Shown in pieces: positions 55,253 through 64,000 of a DNA stretch of 64,000 nucleotides. Made by a program: the position numbers and the translations under genes. Where the stretch lies: contig NZ_OY781472.1 in assembly GCF_963677035.1 (NCBI RefSeq), positions 1,922,001-1,986,000 on the forward strand, given 5' to 3'. Under the pieces are notes generated by a model, which was given only the letters and a program-made list of their open reading frames with translations, searched no databases and was not told where the DNA came from. The DNA is from an uncultured Hyphomonas sp. (GTDB lineage: Bacteria > Pseudomonadota > Alphaproteobacteria > Caulobacterales > Hyphomonadaceae). The first letter of the stretch is position 1. Each line of letters starts with the position of its first letter.

Positions 55253-55726
55253 TTACCGGTACTCGACTTTGGTGATTTCGTAGGCGCGGGCCCCGGCGGG
55301 GGCGGCCACCTCGGCTTCATCGCCTTCTTCCTTGCCGATCAGGGCGCGGGCAATCGGGGAGGAGATGGAAATCTTGCCTTCCTTCACATTTGCCTCGTCG
55401 TCTCCGACGATCTTGTAAGAGGATTCCTCTTCGGAATCGACGTCGATCAGGGAAACTGTCGCGCCAAAGCGGATTTTTCCGCCGGTCAGCTTGGACACGT
55501 CGATTACGTCAGCGCGGGCGAGTTTGTCGTCCAGCTCGCTGATACGGCCTTCGATGAAGCTCTGTTTCTCTTTGGCGGCATGGTATTCGGCGTTTTCCGA
55601 CAGGTCACCATGGGCGCGTGCTTCGGCAATCGCCGCAATGATGTTCGGGCGCTCAACCGATTTGAGGTTCTTGAGCTCAGCCTGAAGCGCAGCATGGCCT
55701 TCTGCGGTCATGGGAATGCGTTCCAT
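55253..55726 (-). CDS. greA: Transcription elongation factor GreA
   Basis: Rescues backtracked RNA polymerase by stimulating transcript cleavage; 157 residues, the usual length. The N-terminal coiled coil has the acidic tip [13 protein letters not shown] at residues about 42-55, and a globular C-domain follows. The ATG at 55726 has AGAGGTGA upstream; a GTG at 55735 is less likely. It is 67 bp downstream of carB. Confidence 0.96.
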   Translation of the reverse strand: MERIPMTAEGHAALQAELKNLKSVERPNIIAAIAEARAHGDLSENAEYHAAKEKQSFIEGRISELDDKLARADVIDVSKLTGGKIRFGATVSLIDVDSEEESSYKIVGDDEANVKEGKISISSPIARALIGKEEGDEAEVAAPAGARAYEITKVEYR

Positions 55727-55793
55727 AGGGGTCACCTCTGTTATTGGGCGAAAAGCGTTGTCGTAAATGTCAGCGTCGTCAAGTGGGGGGATG

Positions 55794-58700
55794 TTATGCC
55801 GATTGCAAGGCGCGCACGGAGATTTCCCTCGATGTCATGCTCGTGATGGCCCGAACCGACGCAATCGAAGCGGCCAGCGTGGTGTAGTAAGGGATCTTGT
55901 GCGCCACGGCGGTACGGCGGATCGAGGCGCTGTCAGCAATGGATGTTGCGCCTTCCGTCGTGTTGAAAACCAGCTGGATCTCGCCGTTGATTATGGCGTC
56001 CACAATGTGGGGCTGGCCCTCATTATACTTGTTGATAGAGCGCACAGGCAGGCCTTCCGCTTTCAGATGCGCCGCCGTTCCCGACGTTGCAACAAGGGTG
56101 AAACCGAGGGCTACGAGCTCGCGGGCGGCTTCAACAGCGCCGTTTTTGTCCGAATCCTTCACCGAAATGAATACCGCTCCCTCGGCGGGCAGGAGCACAC
56201 CGCAGCCCATCTGGCTCTTGAGGAAGGCGGTGCCGAAATCGTCGTCCCAGCCCATGACTTCGCCCGTCGAGCGCATTTCGGGACCAAGTTGCGGATCCAC
56301 ACCCGGGAAGCGGGCGAAAGGGAAAACAGCTTCCTTCACGGCCACCCGGCGCGGATGGGCCTTTGTCAGATCAAATGCAGTCAGTGACTCACCCGCCATG
56401 ACCTTGGCGGCGATCGCTGCGATGGGGGCGCCCACGGCTTTGGCGACGAACGGCACGGTCCGGCTGGCGCGCGGGTTGGCTTCCAGCACATAAATTTCCT
56501 CGCCCTTCACGGCGAACTGGATGTTGATCAGGCCGCGTACCTTCAGCTCACGTGCGAGTGCGATCGTTTGCTCTGCGAGACGTTCCTGCAGCGCGGCCGA
56601 AAGGGTGAAAGGCGGCAGGGCACAGGCGGAGTCGCCGGAGTGGACACCCGCTTCCTCAATGTGTTCCATAATGCCTGCAACGTGCACATTCTCGCCATCG
56701 CAGATCGCGTCGACATCCACTTCGGTTGCGTCGGACAGGTAGCGGTCGATGAACAGCGATGCGTCACCGGAGACCTGAAGCGCCTCGGCGGCAAACTTGC
56801 GCAGGTCCTTGTCGTCGCGCGCAATTTCCATCGCGCGCCCGCCGAGAACGAAACTCGGCCGCAGCATGACAGGATAACCGATCTCGTGCGCCTTGACCTC
56901 GGCTTCTTCCACACTGCGCGCGGTACGGGACGGCGCTTGCTGGATGCCCAGACTGTCGAGCAGGGCGGCGAACTGCTCGCGGTCTTCTGCCAGATCAATG
57001 GACGCAGGGCTGGTGCCGAGGATCGGAATGTTTTTCTGGTCGAGCGGATTGGCGAGCTTCAGCGGCGTTTGCCCGCCAAACTGAACGATTACGCCACGCA
57101 AATGACCCGTGCCGCTTTCCTTGTTGATGATCTCCAGTACGTGCTCATCGGTCAGCGGTTCAAAATAGAGCCGGTCAGACGTATCATAGTCCGTAGACAC
57201 CGTTTCCGGGTTGCAGTTCACCATGATCGACTCCATGCCGAGCTCTTCCATGGCGAAGGCGGCGTGGCAGCAGCAATAGTCGAATTCGATGCCCTGGCCG
57301 ATCCGGTTCGGACCGCCGCCAAGGATCACCACTTTTTCCCGTGCTGTCGGCAGGGACTCGCAGTCGGCTTTTTCCTGGCCGAACAGCGGGTGTTCGTAGG
57401 TGGAATACAGGTAAGGTGTCTTTGCCGCGAACTCGGCGGCGCAGGTGTCGATACGTTTGTAGACAGGGCGGATATCCAGCGCATGACGCTGGTCACGCAC
57501 GGCCTCTTCTGTCTTGCCCGTCAGTTCTGCGAGGCGTTTGTCGGAAAACCCCATCGCCTTGATGTCGGTCAATGCGAATGCATCATCCGGCAGGCCTTGC
57601 GCGCGGATCGCGTTTTCGGCGGCCACGATCTCTTCAAACTGGCGCAGGAACCATTTGTCGATCGAGGTGATGGCGTAGACGTCGTCCACGCTGAGGCCCA
57701 TGCGGAAGGCTTCGGCCACGACACGCACGCGGTCAGGAGACTGTACGGCCAGTGCAGCGCGCAGCTTTGTCTCGTCTTCGAAAGGCAGTTCGTTCAGGCC
57801 GGTCAGGCCGGTTTCCAGAGAGTTCAGCGCTTTCTGGAAGCTTTCCTTGAAGTTCCGGCCGATGGCCATGGCTTCGCCGACTGACTTCATCGCGGTGGTC
57901 AGGACCGGTTCGGTGCCCTTGTATTTCTCAAAGGCGAAACGCGGAATCTTGGTGACAACATAATCGATGGTCGGTTCGAACGATGCGGGCGTCACACCGG
58001 TGATGTCGTTGTCCAGCTCATCCAGCGTGTAGCCGACGGCGAGCTTTGCGGCGATCTTCGCAATCGGGAATCCGGTTGCCTTGGACGCCAGCGCAGACGA
58101 GCGCGACACGCGCGGGTTCATCTCGATGACAACCAGCCGGCCGTCTTCAGGGTTCACGGCGAACTGGACGTTCGATCCGCCCGTCTCGACACCGATCTCG
58201 CGCAGCACTGCAAGCGACGCGTTACGCATCACCTGGTATTCCTTGTCGGTGAGCGTCAGGGCAGGGGCAACCGTGATGGAGTCGCCGGTGTGGACGCCCA
58301 TCGGGTCGATATTCTCGATGGAACAGATGATGATGGCATTGTCCGCCGTGTCGCGGATCACCTCCATCTCATACTCTTTCCAGCCGAGCAGGCTCTCATC
58401 GATCAGGATCTGGGCGTTCGGCGAGGCGGCGAGGCCGGATCGGCAGATCTCTTCATATTCCTCGACATTGTAGGCAACGCCGCCACCGGTGCCGCCGAGC
58501 GTGTAGGCTGGGCGGATGATGGCTGGCAGCCCAACCACGTCGAGCGCGTCCATGGCCCGTTTCAGGCCTGTGATGCGGTCATACTTGCCCTTCTCGTCGC
58601 GCGGCGACGACACGATGGTCGCGCGCGGGTTTTCCAGGCCGATCCGGTCCATGGCTTCGCGGAAGAGGGCGCGGTCTTCTGCCATTTCGATGGCTTCCGC

Positions 58701-59057
58701 CCGGGCGCCGATCAGTTCGACACCGTGCTTTTCGAGCGTGCCGGCATAATGCAGGTCCAGCGCGCAGTTCAGAGCCGTCTGGCCGCCCATTGTTGGCAGC
58801 AGGGCATCCGGCTTTTCCGCTTCGATGATCTTCTCGACGATCTCCGGCGTGATCGGTTCGATATAGGTCGCGTCTGCCAATCCCGGATCCGTCATGATCG
58901 TCGCCGGGTTCGAATTTACGAGGATGATGCGATAGCCTTCATCCTTCAGGGCTTTCACAGCCTGGACGCCGGAATAGTCGAATTCGCAGGCCTGTCCGAT
59001 GATGATCGGTCCGGCCCCGATGACGAGGATGGAGCTAATATCTGTGCGCTTTGGCAT
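55794..59057 (-). CDS. carB: Carbamoyl-phosphate synthase large subunit
   Basis: Makes carbamoyl phosphate for pyrimidine and arginine synthesis; 1087 residues. Two homologous ATP-grasp halves contain [15 protein letters not shown] in the N-half and [15 protein letters not shown] in the C-half. An oligomerisation domain lies between, and a C-terminal MGS-like domain (about 940-1087) binds allosteric effectors. The ATG at 59057 has AGGAG nine bases upstream; a TTG at 59066 is unlikely. The small-subunit gene lies about 4.5 kb upstream on the same strand, with other genes between. Confidence 0.97.
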   Translation of the reverse strand: MPKRTDISSILVIGAGPIIIGQACEFDYSGVQAVKALKDEGYRIILVNSNPATIMTDPGLADATYIEPITPEIVEKIIEAEKPDALLPTMGGQTALNCALDLHYAGTLEKHGVELIGARAEAIEMAEDRALFREAMDRIGLENPRATIVSSPRDEKGKYDRITGLKRAMDALDVVGLPAIIRPAYTLGGTGGGVAYNVEEYEEICRSGLAASPNAQILIDESLLGWKEYEMEVIRDTADNAIIICSIENIDPMGVHTGDSITVAPALTLTDKEYQVMRNASLAVLREIGVETGGSNVQFAVNPEDGRLVVIEMNPRVSRSSALASKATGFPIAKIAAKLAVGYTLDELDNDITGVTPASFEPTIDYVVTKIPRFAFEKYKGTEPVLTTAMKSVGEAMAIGRNFKESFQKALNSLETGLTGLNELPFEDETKLRAALAVQSPDRVRVVAEAFRMGLSVDDVYAITSIDKWFLRQFEEIVAAENAIRAQGLPDDAFALTDIKAMGFSDKRLAELTGKTEEAVRDQRHALDIRPVYKRIDTCAAEFAAKTPYLYSTYEHPLFGQEKADCESLPTAREKVVILGGGPNRIGQGIEFDYCCCHAAFAMEELGMESIMVNCNPETVSTDYDTSDRLYFEPLTDEHVLEIINKESGTGHLRGVIVQFGGQTPLKLANPLDQKNIPILGTSPASIDLAEDREQFAALLDSLGIQQAPSRTARSVEEAEVKAHEIGYPVMLRPSFVLGGRAMEIARDDKDLRKFAAEALQVSGDASLFIDRYLSDATEVDVDAICDGENVHVAGIMEHIEEAGVHSGDSACALPPFTLSAALQERLAEQTIALARELKVRGLINIQFAVKGEEIYVLEANPRASRTVPFVAKAVGAPIAAIAAKVMAGESLTAFDLTKAHPRRVAVKEAVFPFARFPGVDPQLGPEMRSTGEVMGWDDDFGTAFLKSQMGCGVLLPAEGAVFISVKDSDKNGAVEAARELVALGFTLVATSGTAAHLKAEGLPVRSINKYNEGQPHIVDAIINGEIQLVFNTTEGATSIADSASIRRTAVAHKIPYYTTLAASIASVRAITSMTSREISVRALQSA

Positions 59058-59181
59058 GTGCCCCAACTCCTAGCGGTCAAACGGCTGCGTCATAGCAGAG
59101 TCGGAGGGCTGGGCAAGGTGAACCTGTCCAGAAAGTCGGTGAGCGCTGCAGTAAGTTGGTGGCTGTGGCTTTTGGGGGAGA

Positions 59182-59661
59182 TCAGAGGCAGGTGCCTTCG
59201 GGCGAAACGGTCATCTGCTCCATCTCAAGCCGCCAGTTGCCGTCAGTCAGTCCAAACACGTGTTGCATGTGCTGGCGTTGAGACGCCCGGCGGCCGTCAT
59301 GCTTGGTGCCCTGCAGGCGGGCGTGGAAGCTCGCCGAGGCACGATTGTTACCAATCACCAGATCAATCGGGGAATCGATCATCAGGGACCACTCCGAAAA
59401 CGTTTCCGAGAGCAGGTGAGACCAGAACGCCGCATATGCCTCGAAGGAAACACTTACCGACACGCGGTGACCGAAATCGGTGACCATCCGGACCGGGCCA
59501 TCCATGGCGATCATTCGAAGCTGCTCCGTCAGGAATGCTCCATTGACGCTGCTCCAGGTAGAACACCAGGCGAAGACCCGGGTTGTCACCTCTGTTTCGG
59601 GAGAGGTGGTTTCCAGATTCGGCACAACAGAAAGGATCGGCGAAGTGTTAAGGGGGGGCAT
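59182..59661 (-). CDS. Small protein of unknown function, possibly NTF2/SnoaL-like
   Basis: A 159-residue cytosolic protein. The order of motifs (VSVSFEAYAAFWSHLLS, then SPIDLVIGNNRASASFHARLQGTK and a terminal GNWRLEMEQMTVSPEG) fits the cone-like NTF2/SnoaL fold by pattern, but I cannot assign a family. AAGGAG lies four bases before the ATG. It lies upstream of carB, 124 bp away, and may have its own promoter. Confidence 0.6.
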   Translation of the reverse strand: MPPLNTSPILSVVPNLETTSPETEVTTRVFAWCSTWSSVNGAFLTEQLRMIAMDGPVRMVTDFGHRVSVSVSFEAYAAFWSHLLSETFSEWSLMIDSPIDLVIGNNRASASFHARLQGTKHDGRRASQRQHMQHVFGLTDGNWRLEMEQMTVSPEGTCL

Positions 59662-59776
59662 GATGCTCCTTGAACAAAATTCACGTGTAAGACAGACGCC
59701 TTAAACGCCTTAAAGTAGACTTTGTTCCGAACCGTCCCATTTTGCATCCGGCTTTCTTTCTGCGTGGGTTAACAAA

Positions 59777-59806
59777 TCGGCCCCGTTTCTTAAGAAACGG
59801 GGCCGA
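59777..59806 (-). terminator. Terminator hairpin: 30-bp perfect palindrome
   Basis: A perfectly self-complementary 30-bp sequence (59777-59806), centred on TTTCTTAAGAAA, sits 33 bp after the stop of the glycine-zipper lipoprotein gene. On that strand it is followed by TTTGTT. It probably terminates the lipoprotein transcript; as a hairpin with almost no loop it could also form a cruciform. Confidence 0.7.
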
Positions 59807-59838
59807 CATGACGCTAATGCGCTTGCAGGCTTTGCCTG

Positions 59839-60177
59839 TTACCGGCGCGAGCTGTCATAGGGATAGCGATCATAGGCGTTTGCGACGCCGTCACCGTCGG
59901 AATCCCGCTCGGTTTCCTGGTCTTTCACGCCGGGCATGTTGCAGTCTTCAGCTTCGGTGCAACCTTTCGCAGCGCCGGCGGCGCCGCCGATCGCCCCGCC
60001 GATGATTGCGCCGCGTTCAGCATCGCCATCGCCGACATTGTTGCCGATCACAGCGCCGGCAACGGCGCCTGCTGCTGCGCCATACGCTGCGTTGCGTTCC
60101 GTTGTGCCGCTGGAGGTACATGCTGCCAGAACAGCAGCGCTGGCGCCAATGGCCATCAATTTCACGGGGAAGGTCAT
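59839..60177 (-). CDS. Glycine-zipper lipoprotein with Ca-binding-like tail
   Basis: A 112-residue lipoprotein (LAAC, Cys20). The glycine-zipper region (NAAYGAAAGAVAGAVIG, GAIIGGAIGGAAGA) can form a tightly packed helical pair in the outer membrane, as in SlyB/Pcp-type proteins. A C-terminal DSDGDGVANAYDRYPYD resembles a thrombospondin type-3/OmpA calcium loop. A Cys pair (CTEAEDC) lies between. The function is unknown; an envelope structural role is likely. Confidence 0.85.
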   Translation of the reverse strand: MTFPVKLMAIGASAAVLAACTSSGTTERNAAYGAAAGAVAGAVIGNNVGDGDAERGAIIGGAIGGAAGAAKGCTEAEDCNMPGVKDQETERDSDGDGVANAYDRYPYDSSRR

Positions 60178-60273
60178 ATGGGGTCCTTTCGGGTGACTAT
60201 GACCGCAACAACGGATAGCCCCCGCAACGGTTCCCCGCGCCGCATTACAATGAAGTCAGGAAGGCCTGCTGCG

Positions 60274-61011
60274 TCAGCTCCAGCGCTTTGACAGCTTCTG
60301 GCTGATCTCGTCCGGCGTCTGCTTTGCGGTTCCCTCATACCCGGTCACTTCATCGGCCACGAACGGGTTGTCCTGCCGTTCCTGACCGAAGGTGGACAGC
60401 GGGCCGTGACCGGGGACAAAACGCATCTGCGGTCCGAGGGGCCAGAGCTTGCTGGTGATCGAGTCGATCAGTTGCTGCTGGTTCCCACGCGGGAAATCCG
60501 TCCGTCCGACAGAGCCGCGGAACAGGACATCGCCGACGAAGGCCAGCCCGCCTTCCTGGGAATAGATGACCACATGTCCCGGCGTGTGTCCGGGCGTGTG
60601 CACGACACCGAATTTGTTGCCTGCCAGTTCGAGCACGTCGCCATCATGCAGGTAGCGGTCGGGCGTGACGTTCTTGCCGTCCTTGATGCCGTATTTTGCG
60701 CCCTGGGTTTCGATCTCGTCGAGCAGCCACTGGTCGTCCTCATGCGGGCCGATCACGGGGCAGCCTGTTCGTTCCGCGACGGCCGCAGCAGCGCCTGCAT
60801 GGTCCATGTGGCCATGCGTCAGCCAGACGGCCACGATCTTCACGCCGAACTCTTCTGCGGCGCCCATGAGCTTGTCCACCTCACCGCCCGGATCGATGAA
60901 GACGCCTTCCATGGTCTCGGTCGACCAGATCATGGACGTGTTCTGCTGCAGGGGCGTGACCGGAATGATCCGGATCTCGAGCTTGGGCTGGTTGGCAGGT
61001 GTCTCAGTCAT
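60274..61011 (-). CDS. Metallo-beta-lactamase-fold hydrolase (YcbL/glyoxalase II-like)
   Basis: Zinc hydrolase of 245 residues. The dinuclear metal site includes His66, His68, Asp70 and His71 (THGHMDH), HTPGHTPGH with a further ligand, GDVLF and a late VPGHGPL. Members hydrolyse thioesters such as S-lactoylglutathione. It is divergent from the M48 protease (115 bp apart). Confidence 0.9.
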   Translation of the reverse strand: MTETPANQPKLEIRIIPVTPLQQNTSMIWSTETMEGVFIDPGGEVDKLMGAAEEFGVKIVAVWLTHGHMDHAGAAAAVAERTGCPVIGPHEDDQWLLDEIETQGAKYGIKDGKNVTPDRYLHDGDVLELAGNKFGVVHTPGHTPGHVVIYSQEGGLAFVGDVLFRGSVGRTDFPRGNQQQLIDSITSKLWPLGPQMRFVPGHGPLSTFGQERQDNPFVADEVTGYEGTAKQTPDEISQKLSKRWS

Positions 61012-61126
61012 GATTGCTACATAGTCGGTCCGATGGGGAACGCAAAGCGCGCAGCAGGTGCTTTTCCTGATGTGAGCCCTCCGCTAACACTGCTTGGGCA
61101 GATCAGAGCCAGGAGAGGAGACGTTC

Positions 61127-62104
61127 GTGCGTATGCCGAGGCAACCCGGCGGGAGGTATCGCGGCAGCGGTGGCATCGCACGCGTTTTGCGAAGCCGTTT
61201 TGGTCTGCTCCTGGTCGCGGCCATCGGCCTCTTTCTTTATTGGCAGATGAACCAGAAGCCGGTGCCGTTTTCCGGCCGCAAGCAGCTGAACACCGTCTCC
61301 ATCGAGCAGGAGGTGACGCTGGGCCAGCAATCGTACCTGCAGATCCTGAACCAGGAGCGGCGCCAGGGGAACGCCGTGCTATGCGCCAATGAGGCCTGTG
61401 CGGGCGAAGAGGCGGCGCTGACCGACACGGTGCGCGGGATCGGCGCGCGCCTGCAGGCGGCGGCTGTCGAGCTTGAACAGGAGCTTTTGGATGACGGCTA
61501 TGCCTTCACGCCGGTCGCGGACACGTTCGACTGGACCTATTATGTGGTTCGGTCTGCCACGCCCAATGCCTTCTGCCTGCCGGGTGGCTATGTTGCGGTC
61601 TATACCGGCATTCTGGATATCACCGGCAATTATGATGGCAGGTTCGACATGGAAGACCTGTCGGATCCGGACAAGCTGGCCGTCGTGATGGGGCACGAAA
61701 TTGGTCATGCGCTGGCGCACCATGGGGCCGAGCGGATGAGCCAGCAGCAGGTGATGCAGATGGGCCAGATGGCCGTTGGCGTGTCCATGGGGGACATGGA
61801 CGCCTCACAGCGGCGTGCGATCATGCAGGCCTTCGGTATTGCAGCGCAGGGCGGGATGCTGAAATTTTCGCGCGAGCACGAGACCGAAGCGGACAAGATC
61901 GGCCTCGATTTGCTGGTGCGGGCTTGTTACGATCCGCGGGAGGCACCGGAACTCTGGCAGCGAATGGGCAAGATCAGCGGTGGCCAGCGTCCACCGGAAT
62001 GGATGAGCACGCACCCGGCCAGCGAGACACGGGCCGAGAACTTCCGTAAATGGATGCCGGAGGCGATTGCGGAATATGAAAGCCGTTGCGGCCCGTTAAG
62101 GTAG
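61127..62104 (+). CDS. M48 family membrane-anchored metalloprotease
   Basis: A 325-residue zinc protease with an N-terminal membrane helix (about 25-42) and a periplasmic body. The HEXXH motif is H190-E-I-G-H194, with the third ligand Glu in HETEADKIG. It belongs to the LoiP/YcaL-like M48 group involved in outer-membrane protein quality control. The start is GTG at 61127 (AGGAG six bases upstream); TTG 61094 and ATG 61133 are alternatives. Confidence 0.9.
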   Translation: MRMPRQPGGRYRGSGGIARVLRSRFGLLLVAAIGLFLYWQMNQKPVPFSGRKQLNTVSIEQEVTLGQQSYLQILNQERRQGNAVLCANEACAGEEAALTDTVRGIGARLQAAAVELEQELLDDGYAFTPVADTFDWTYYVVRSATPNAFCLPGGYVAVYTGILDITGNYDGRFDMEDLSDPDKLAVVMGHEIGHALAHHGAERMSQQQVMQMGQMAVGVSMGDMDASQRRAIMQAFGIAAQGGMLKFSREHETEADKIGLDLLVRACYDPREAPELWQRMGKISGGQRPPEWMSTHPASETRAENFRKWMPEAIAEYESRCGPLR

Positions 62105-62140
62105 AAGAGGGTCGGTGTGGCAAATGGCGCCCTGACATAA

Positions 62141-62174
62141 AACTGCGCCCTTACCTTTGCAGGTGGGCGCAGTT
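62141..62174 (+). terminator. Hairpin after the M48 gene
   Basis: AACTGCGCCC (62141-62150) pairs with GGGCGCAGTT (62165-62174), and ACCT/AGGT pair inside. It has few T residues after the stem, so it may only partly terminate transcription of the M48 gene. Confidence 0.6.
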
Positions 62175-62287
62175 CCTTGGCGTCCCGCGCCAGCCTGTGG
62201 CCAGTCCCACCCAGCACAAATACATACGCGGTTGCAAAATCACGCTTTGGACAAAGTATTGCCTGCGAAACGCTTTAAAATATTACG

Positions 62288-62298
62288 TACCATTGGTA
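62288..62298. promoter_or_regulatory. Candidate TetR operator
   Basis: TACC-ATT-GGTA (62288-62298) is a short dyad in an AT-rich segment 28 bp before the TetR start codon, near a likely promoter. It is weak on its own and could serve autoregulation. Confidence 0.3.
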
Positions 62299-62326
62299 TG
62301 ATAAGCCAGCAACGAAAAAAAGACCC

Positions 62327-62914
62327 ATGCCGAGGAGAACTGCAGAACAGGCAGAAGCCACCCGCGCTGCCATCCTTGATGCAGCCCGGGGCCGATTTGC
62401 CGAAGAAGGCTTCAGTGCCAGCATTGCCAGCATCGTTGCCGGGGCAGGGGTGACGAAGGGGGCTTTGTTCCACCATTTCCCCAGTAAGTTGGATCTGTTC
62501 CGTGAGGTCTGGATCGACCTGCAGACGCGAATGGAAGAGGAAGCGCGCTCGGAAGCCCGCAAGATGAGCGGCGAAAATGACCCGTATATCCAGTTCCTGA
62601 CCGGCGCACGGGTATATCTGGAATGGGCCGCCCGCCCGGAATATTTCAAGATTGTCCTGTATGAAGGCCCCGTCGTGCTTGGCTTGCAGGGATGGTACGA
62701 GTCCAACCGCAACCTCGGCCAAAGCAGTGTTCGTCAGGCGATGGAGGCGTTGGCCGAGCGGGGACGCATCGCGCCGGGCCGTGTGAACTCCTATTCGGTG
62801 CTGGTTCAGTCTGCGCTGAACGGCGCGGGGTTTGCGCTCGCAGAGGGGCTCGACGGTCTGACGCCGGATGAGGTTTACGAGGCCTTCGAAGCCATGATCC
62901 GCAGCCTGCACTAG
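62327..62914 (+). CDS. TetR/AcrR-family transcriptional regulator
   Basis: A 195-residue regulator. The N-terminal helix-turn-helix (about 10-55) contains AILDAARGRFAEEGFSASIASIVAGAGVTKGALFHHFPSK in separate helices. The C-terminal ligand domain is helical. The stop shares CTAG with the converging dioxygenase gene. The target genes are not obvious from the context. Confidence 0.92.
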   Translation: MPRRTAEQAEATRAAILDAARGRFAEEGFSASIASIVAGAGVTKGALFHHFPSKLDLFREVWIDLQTRMEEEARSEARKMSGENDPYIQFLTGARVYLEWAARPEYFKIVLYEGPVVLGLQGWYESNRNLGQSSVRQAMEALAERGRIAPGRVNSYSVLVQSALNGAGFALAEGLDGLTPDEVYEAFEAMIRSLH

Positions 62915-63582
62915 GCGAGGGGATCGATATGCCCCTGGATCGACGGGTTCACCCGCCACCATGCGGCAATGCCGAACCGTGATGCCTTCGTCACTTCGAC
63001 AGCATGCGGAATGGTTTCAGAGAGCATGAATACGACACCTGCGCGTTCTGGCAGAATGTTGGCGGATGGTTCAGCGGATTCATCGGCGCCTTCCGGCCAG
63101 ACAACAAGCGCCCCGCCATTCTCCCCGTCCCAGTCTTCATTGAGGTACACAACGAGGGACACGACCCGGTTGCGCGGCCCTTCAAAGCTGTCAATGTGGC
63201 GGTCGTAGAATTCCCCCGGCTGGTAGACAGCGAAGCAGGCTTCGAATTCGAACAGGCCGATCAGGAGGCCGCGGTTCAGGGCTTCACGCAGTTGCTCTGC
63301 CCACTGCAGGAAACCTGCCTGTGCCGGTGTCGTGCCATCCATCCAGGCGATCCGGGATTTGCGGATCGACCGGTCTAGCTGGAAGTCCGCCTCCCGGCCG
63401 ATCCCCGCAGGTGCCAGGTCGCCTTCCGTGTTCGCATCCAGCACTTCTGCACGTAAGGCGAGGTACAGGGCATCGGGCAACATGTGCGGTTGCCAGCTCC
63501 AGCCCTTTGACGCGAGATCGCCAAGGATTGCGCCGAGGCGGTTATCGCCGGGCGGGGGCACCACAGGGGCAATGGCCGTCAT
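62911..63582 (-). CDS. Fe(II)/2-oxoglutarate-dependent dioxygenase
   Basis: A 223-residue prolyl-4-hydroxylase-like oxygenase. The iron ligands are His129, Asp131 (HxD) and His193, and Arg202 binds 2-oxoglutarate. It fits the 2OG-Fe(II) superfamily, SM-20/PHD-like group, but the substrate is unknown. It precedes carA (26 bp to its stop) on the same strand and may be the last gene of the carA transcript. Confidence 0.9.
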   Translation of the reverse strand: MTAIAPVVPPPGDNRLGAILGDLASKGWSWQPHMLPDALYLALRAEVLDANTEGDLAPAGIGREADFQLDRSIRKSRIAWMDGTTPAQAGFLQWAEQLREALNRGLLIGLFEFEACFAVYQPGEFYDRHIDSFEGPRNRVVSLVVYLNEDWDGENGGALVVWPEGADESAEPSANILPERAGVVFMLSETIPHAVEVTKASRFGIAAWWRVNPSIQGHIDPLA

Positions 63583-63608
63583 GGCCGTAAACTTTCAAAA
63601 GGGCTGGA

Positions 63609-64000
63609 TTATTTTCCGGCCCGGTGTTGCGCCATCAGGTCCGCAAAACGCTGGAACAGATAGAAACTGTCCTGCGGGCCCGGGCTGGCTTCGGGGTGAT
63701 GCTGGACCGAGATGATCGGGCGGTCCTTCACGGCAAGGCCGGAATTCGTGCCATCGAACAGCGAGCGGTGGCTTTCCTCCACGCCCGCCGGCAGGGTGGC
63801 CGGATCGACGGTGAAGCCATGGTTCATGGACACAATCTCCACCTTCCCGGTGGAGAGATCTTTCACCGGGTGGTTTGCGCCATGATGGCCCTGCGCCATT
63901 TTCATTGTCTTCGCACCAAGGGCGAGCGCCAGAAGCTGGTGTCCGAGGCAGATGCCAAGGATCGGCAGGCCGCTGCCGATCACCGCGCGGATCATGTCTC
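63609..64000 (-). CDS. carA: Carbamoyl-phosphate synthase small subunit, 3' part
   Basis: Glutaminase subunit that feeds ammonia to CarB. Only the last 130 residues or so are in the window, and the 5' end is beyond 64000. The class I amidotransferase triad is complete: the Cys in GICLGHQ, and the His and Glu in [12 protein letters not shown]. Its CarB partner lies about 4.5 kb away on the same strand, after six unrelated genes. Confidence 0.95.
   Translation of the reverse strand, partial: DMIRAVIGSGLPILGICLGHQLLALALGAKTMKMAQGHHGANHPVKDLSTGKVEIVSMNHGFTVDPATLPAGVEESHRSLFDGTNSGLAVKDRPIISVQHHPEASPGPQDSFYLFQRFADLMAQHRAGK

Noticed and set aside
60436..61087. Alternative open frame covering the MBL gene and the M48 promoter
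   Set aside because: It is the antisense shadow of the MBL hydrolase; the metal motifs are on the minus strand.

Overview
The window is a GC-rich (about 60-65%) alphaproteobacterial chromosome segment. Several gene neighbourhoods point to Caulobacterales, most likely a Hyphomonadaceae-type bacterium: chpT followed by a cheY-like gene and cheR, carB-greA, a DUF4167 gene, and abundant lipoproteins. This placement is inferred from gene content and synteny. There is no rRNA, tRNA, CRISPR array, transposase or prophage. Genes are densely packed and nothing longer than 300 bases is unassigned. Most of the window is core or soft-core chromosome, with one AT-rich accessory gene at about 12.2-12.8 kb.

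Region 1 (1-12.2 kb) holds the four components of the ligase-associated DNA repair module: ATP-dependent ligase, beta-lactamase-fold exonuclease, Lhr-Core-type DEXH helicase and the PdeM/MPE phosphoesterase. They are scattered among a GST, two lipoproteins (one a trypsin-like protease), a short Hsp70, a beta-lactamase-family hydrolase and an unknown exported protein. A palindromic repeat of about 124 bp lies in frame inside the helicase gene. A second palindromic unit with 24-bp perfect arms lies between the helicase and pdeM.

Region 2 (12.2-21 kb) starts with the AT-rich unknown gene. It continues with an S24 (LexA-like) regulator, a PLP decarboxylase, a LysR regulator, a strong candidate small RNA with two CCUCC-type loops and a Rho-independent terminator, an unknown gene, dps, aspC, a small membrane protein and uvrC. 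Region 3 (21-34 kb) has a TetR/MpaB-family divergent pair, an M20 peptidase, an MFS transporter, DUF924, ubiG, lysC, ptsP, a RodZ-like protein, ispG and an Stf0-type sulfotransferase.

Region 4 (34-45.5 kb) has a membrane acyltransferase divergent from a membrane-anchored LytTR regulator, with an array of 20-bp-periodic direct repeats between them. It continues with a CE15-like esterase lipoprotein, a MAPEG protein, prfA-prmC, a DUF4167 protein, clpB (with a sigma32-like promoter) and an M23 endopeptidase. Region 5 (45.7-54 kb) has the ydbH-ynbE-ydbL envelope operon, then the chpT-cheY-cheR cluster, mnmA and a LuxR-family receptor with a complete acyl-homoserine-lactone pocket but no nearby synthase.

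Region 6 (54-64 kb) carries carB-greA-ELM1, an NTF2-like protein, a glycine-zipper lipoprotein, a metallo-beta-lactamase hydrolase, an M48 protease, a TetR regulator, a 2-oxoglutarate dioxygenase and the 3' part of carA. Four convergent gene pairs overlap by exactly four bases at their stop codons.
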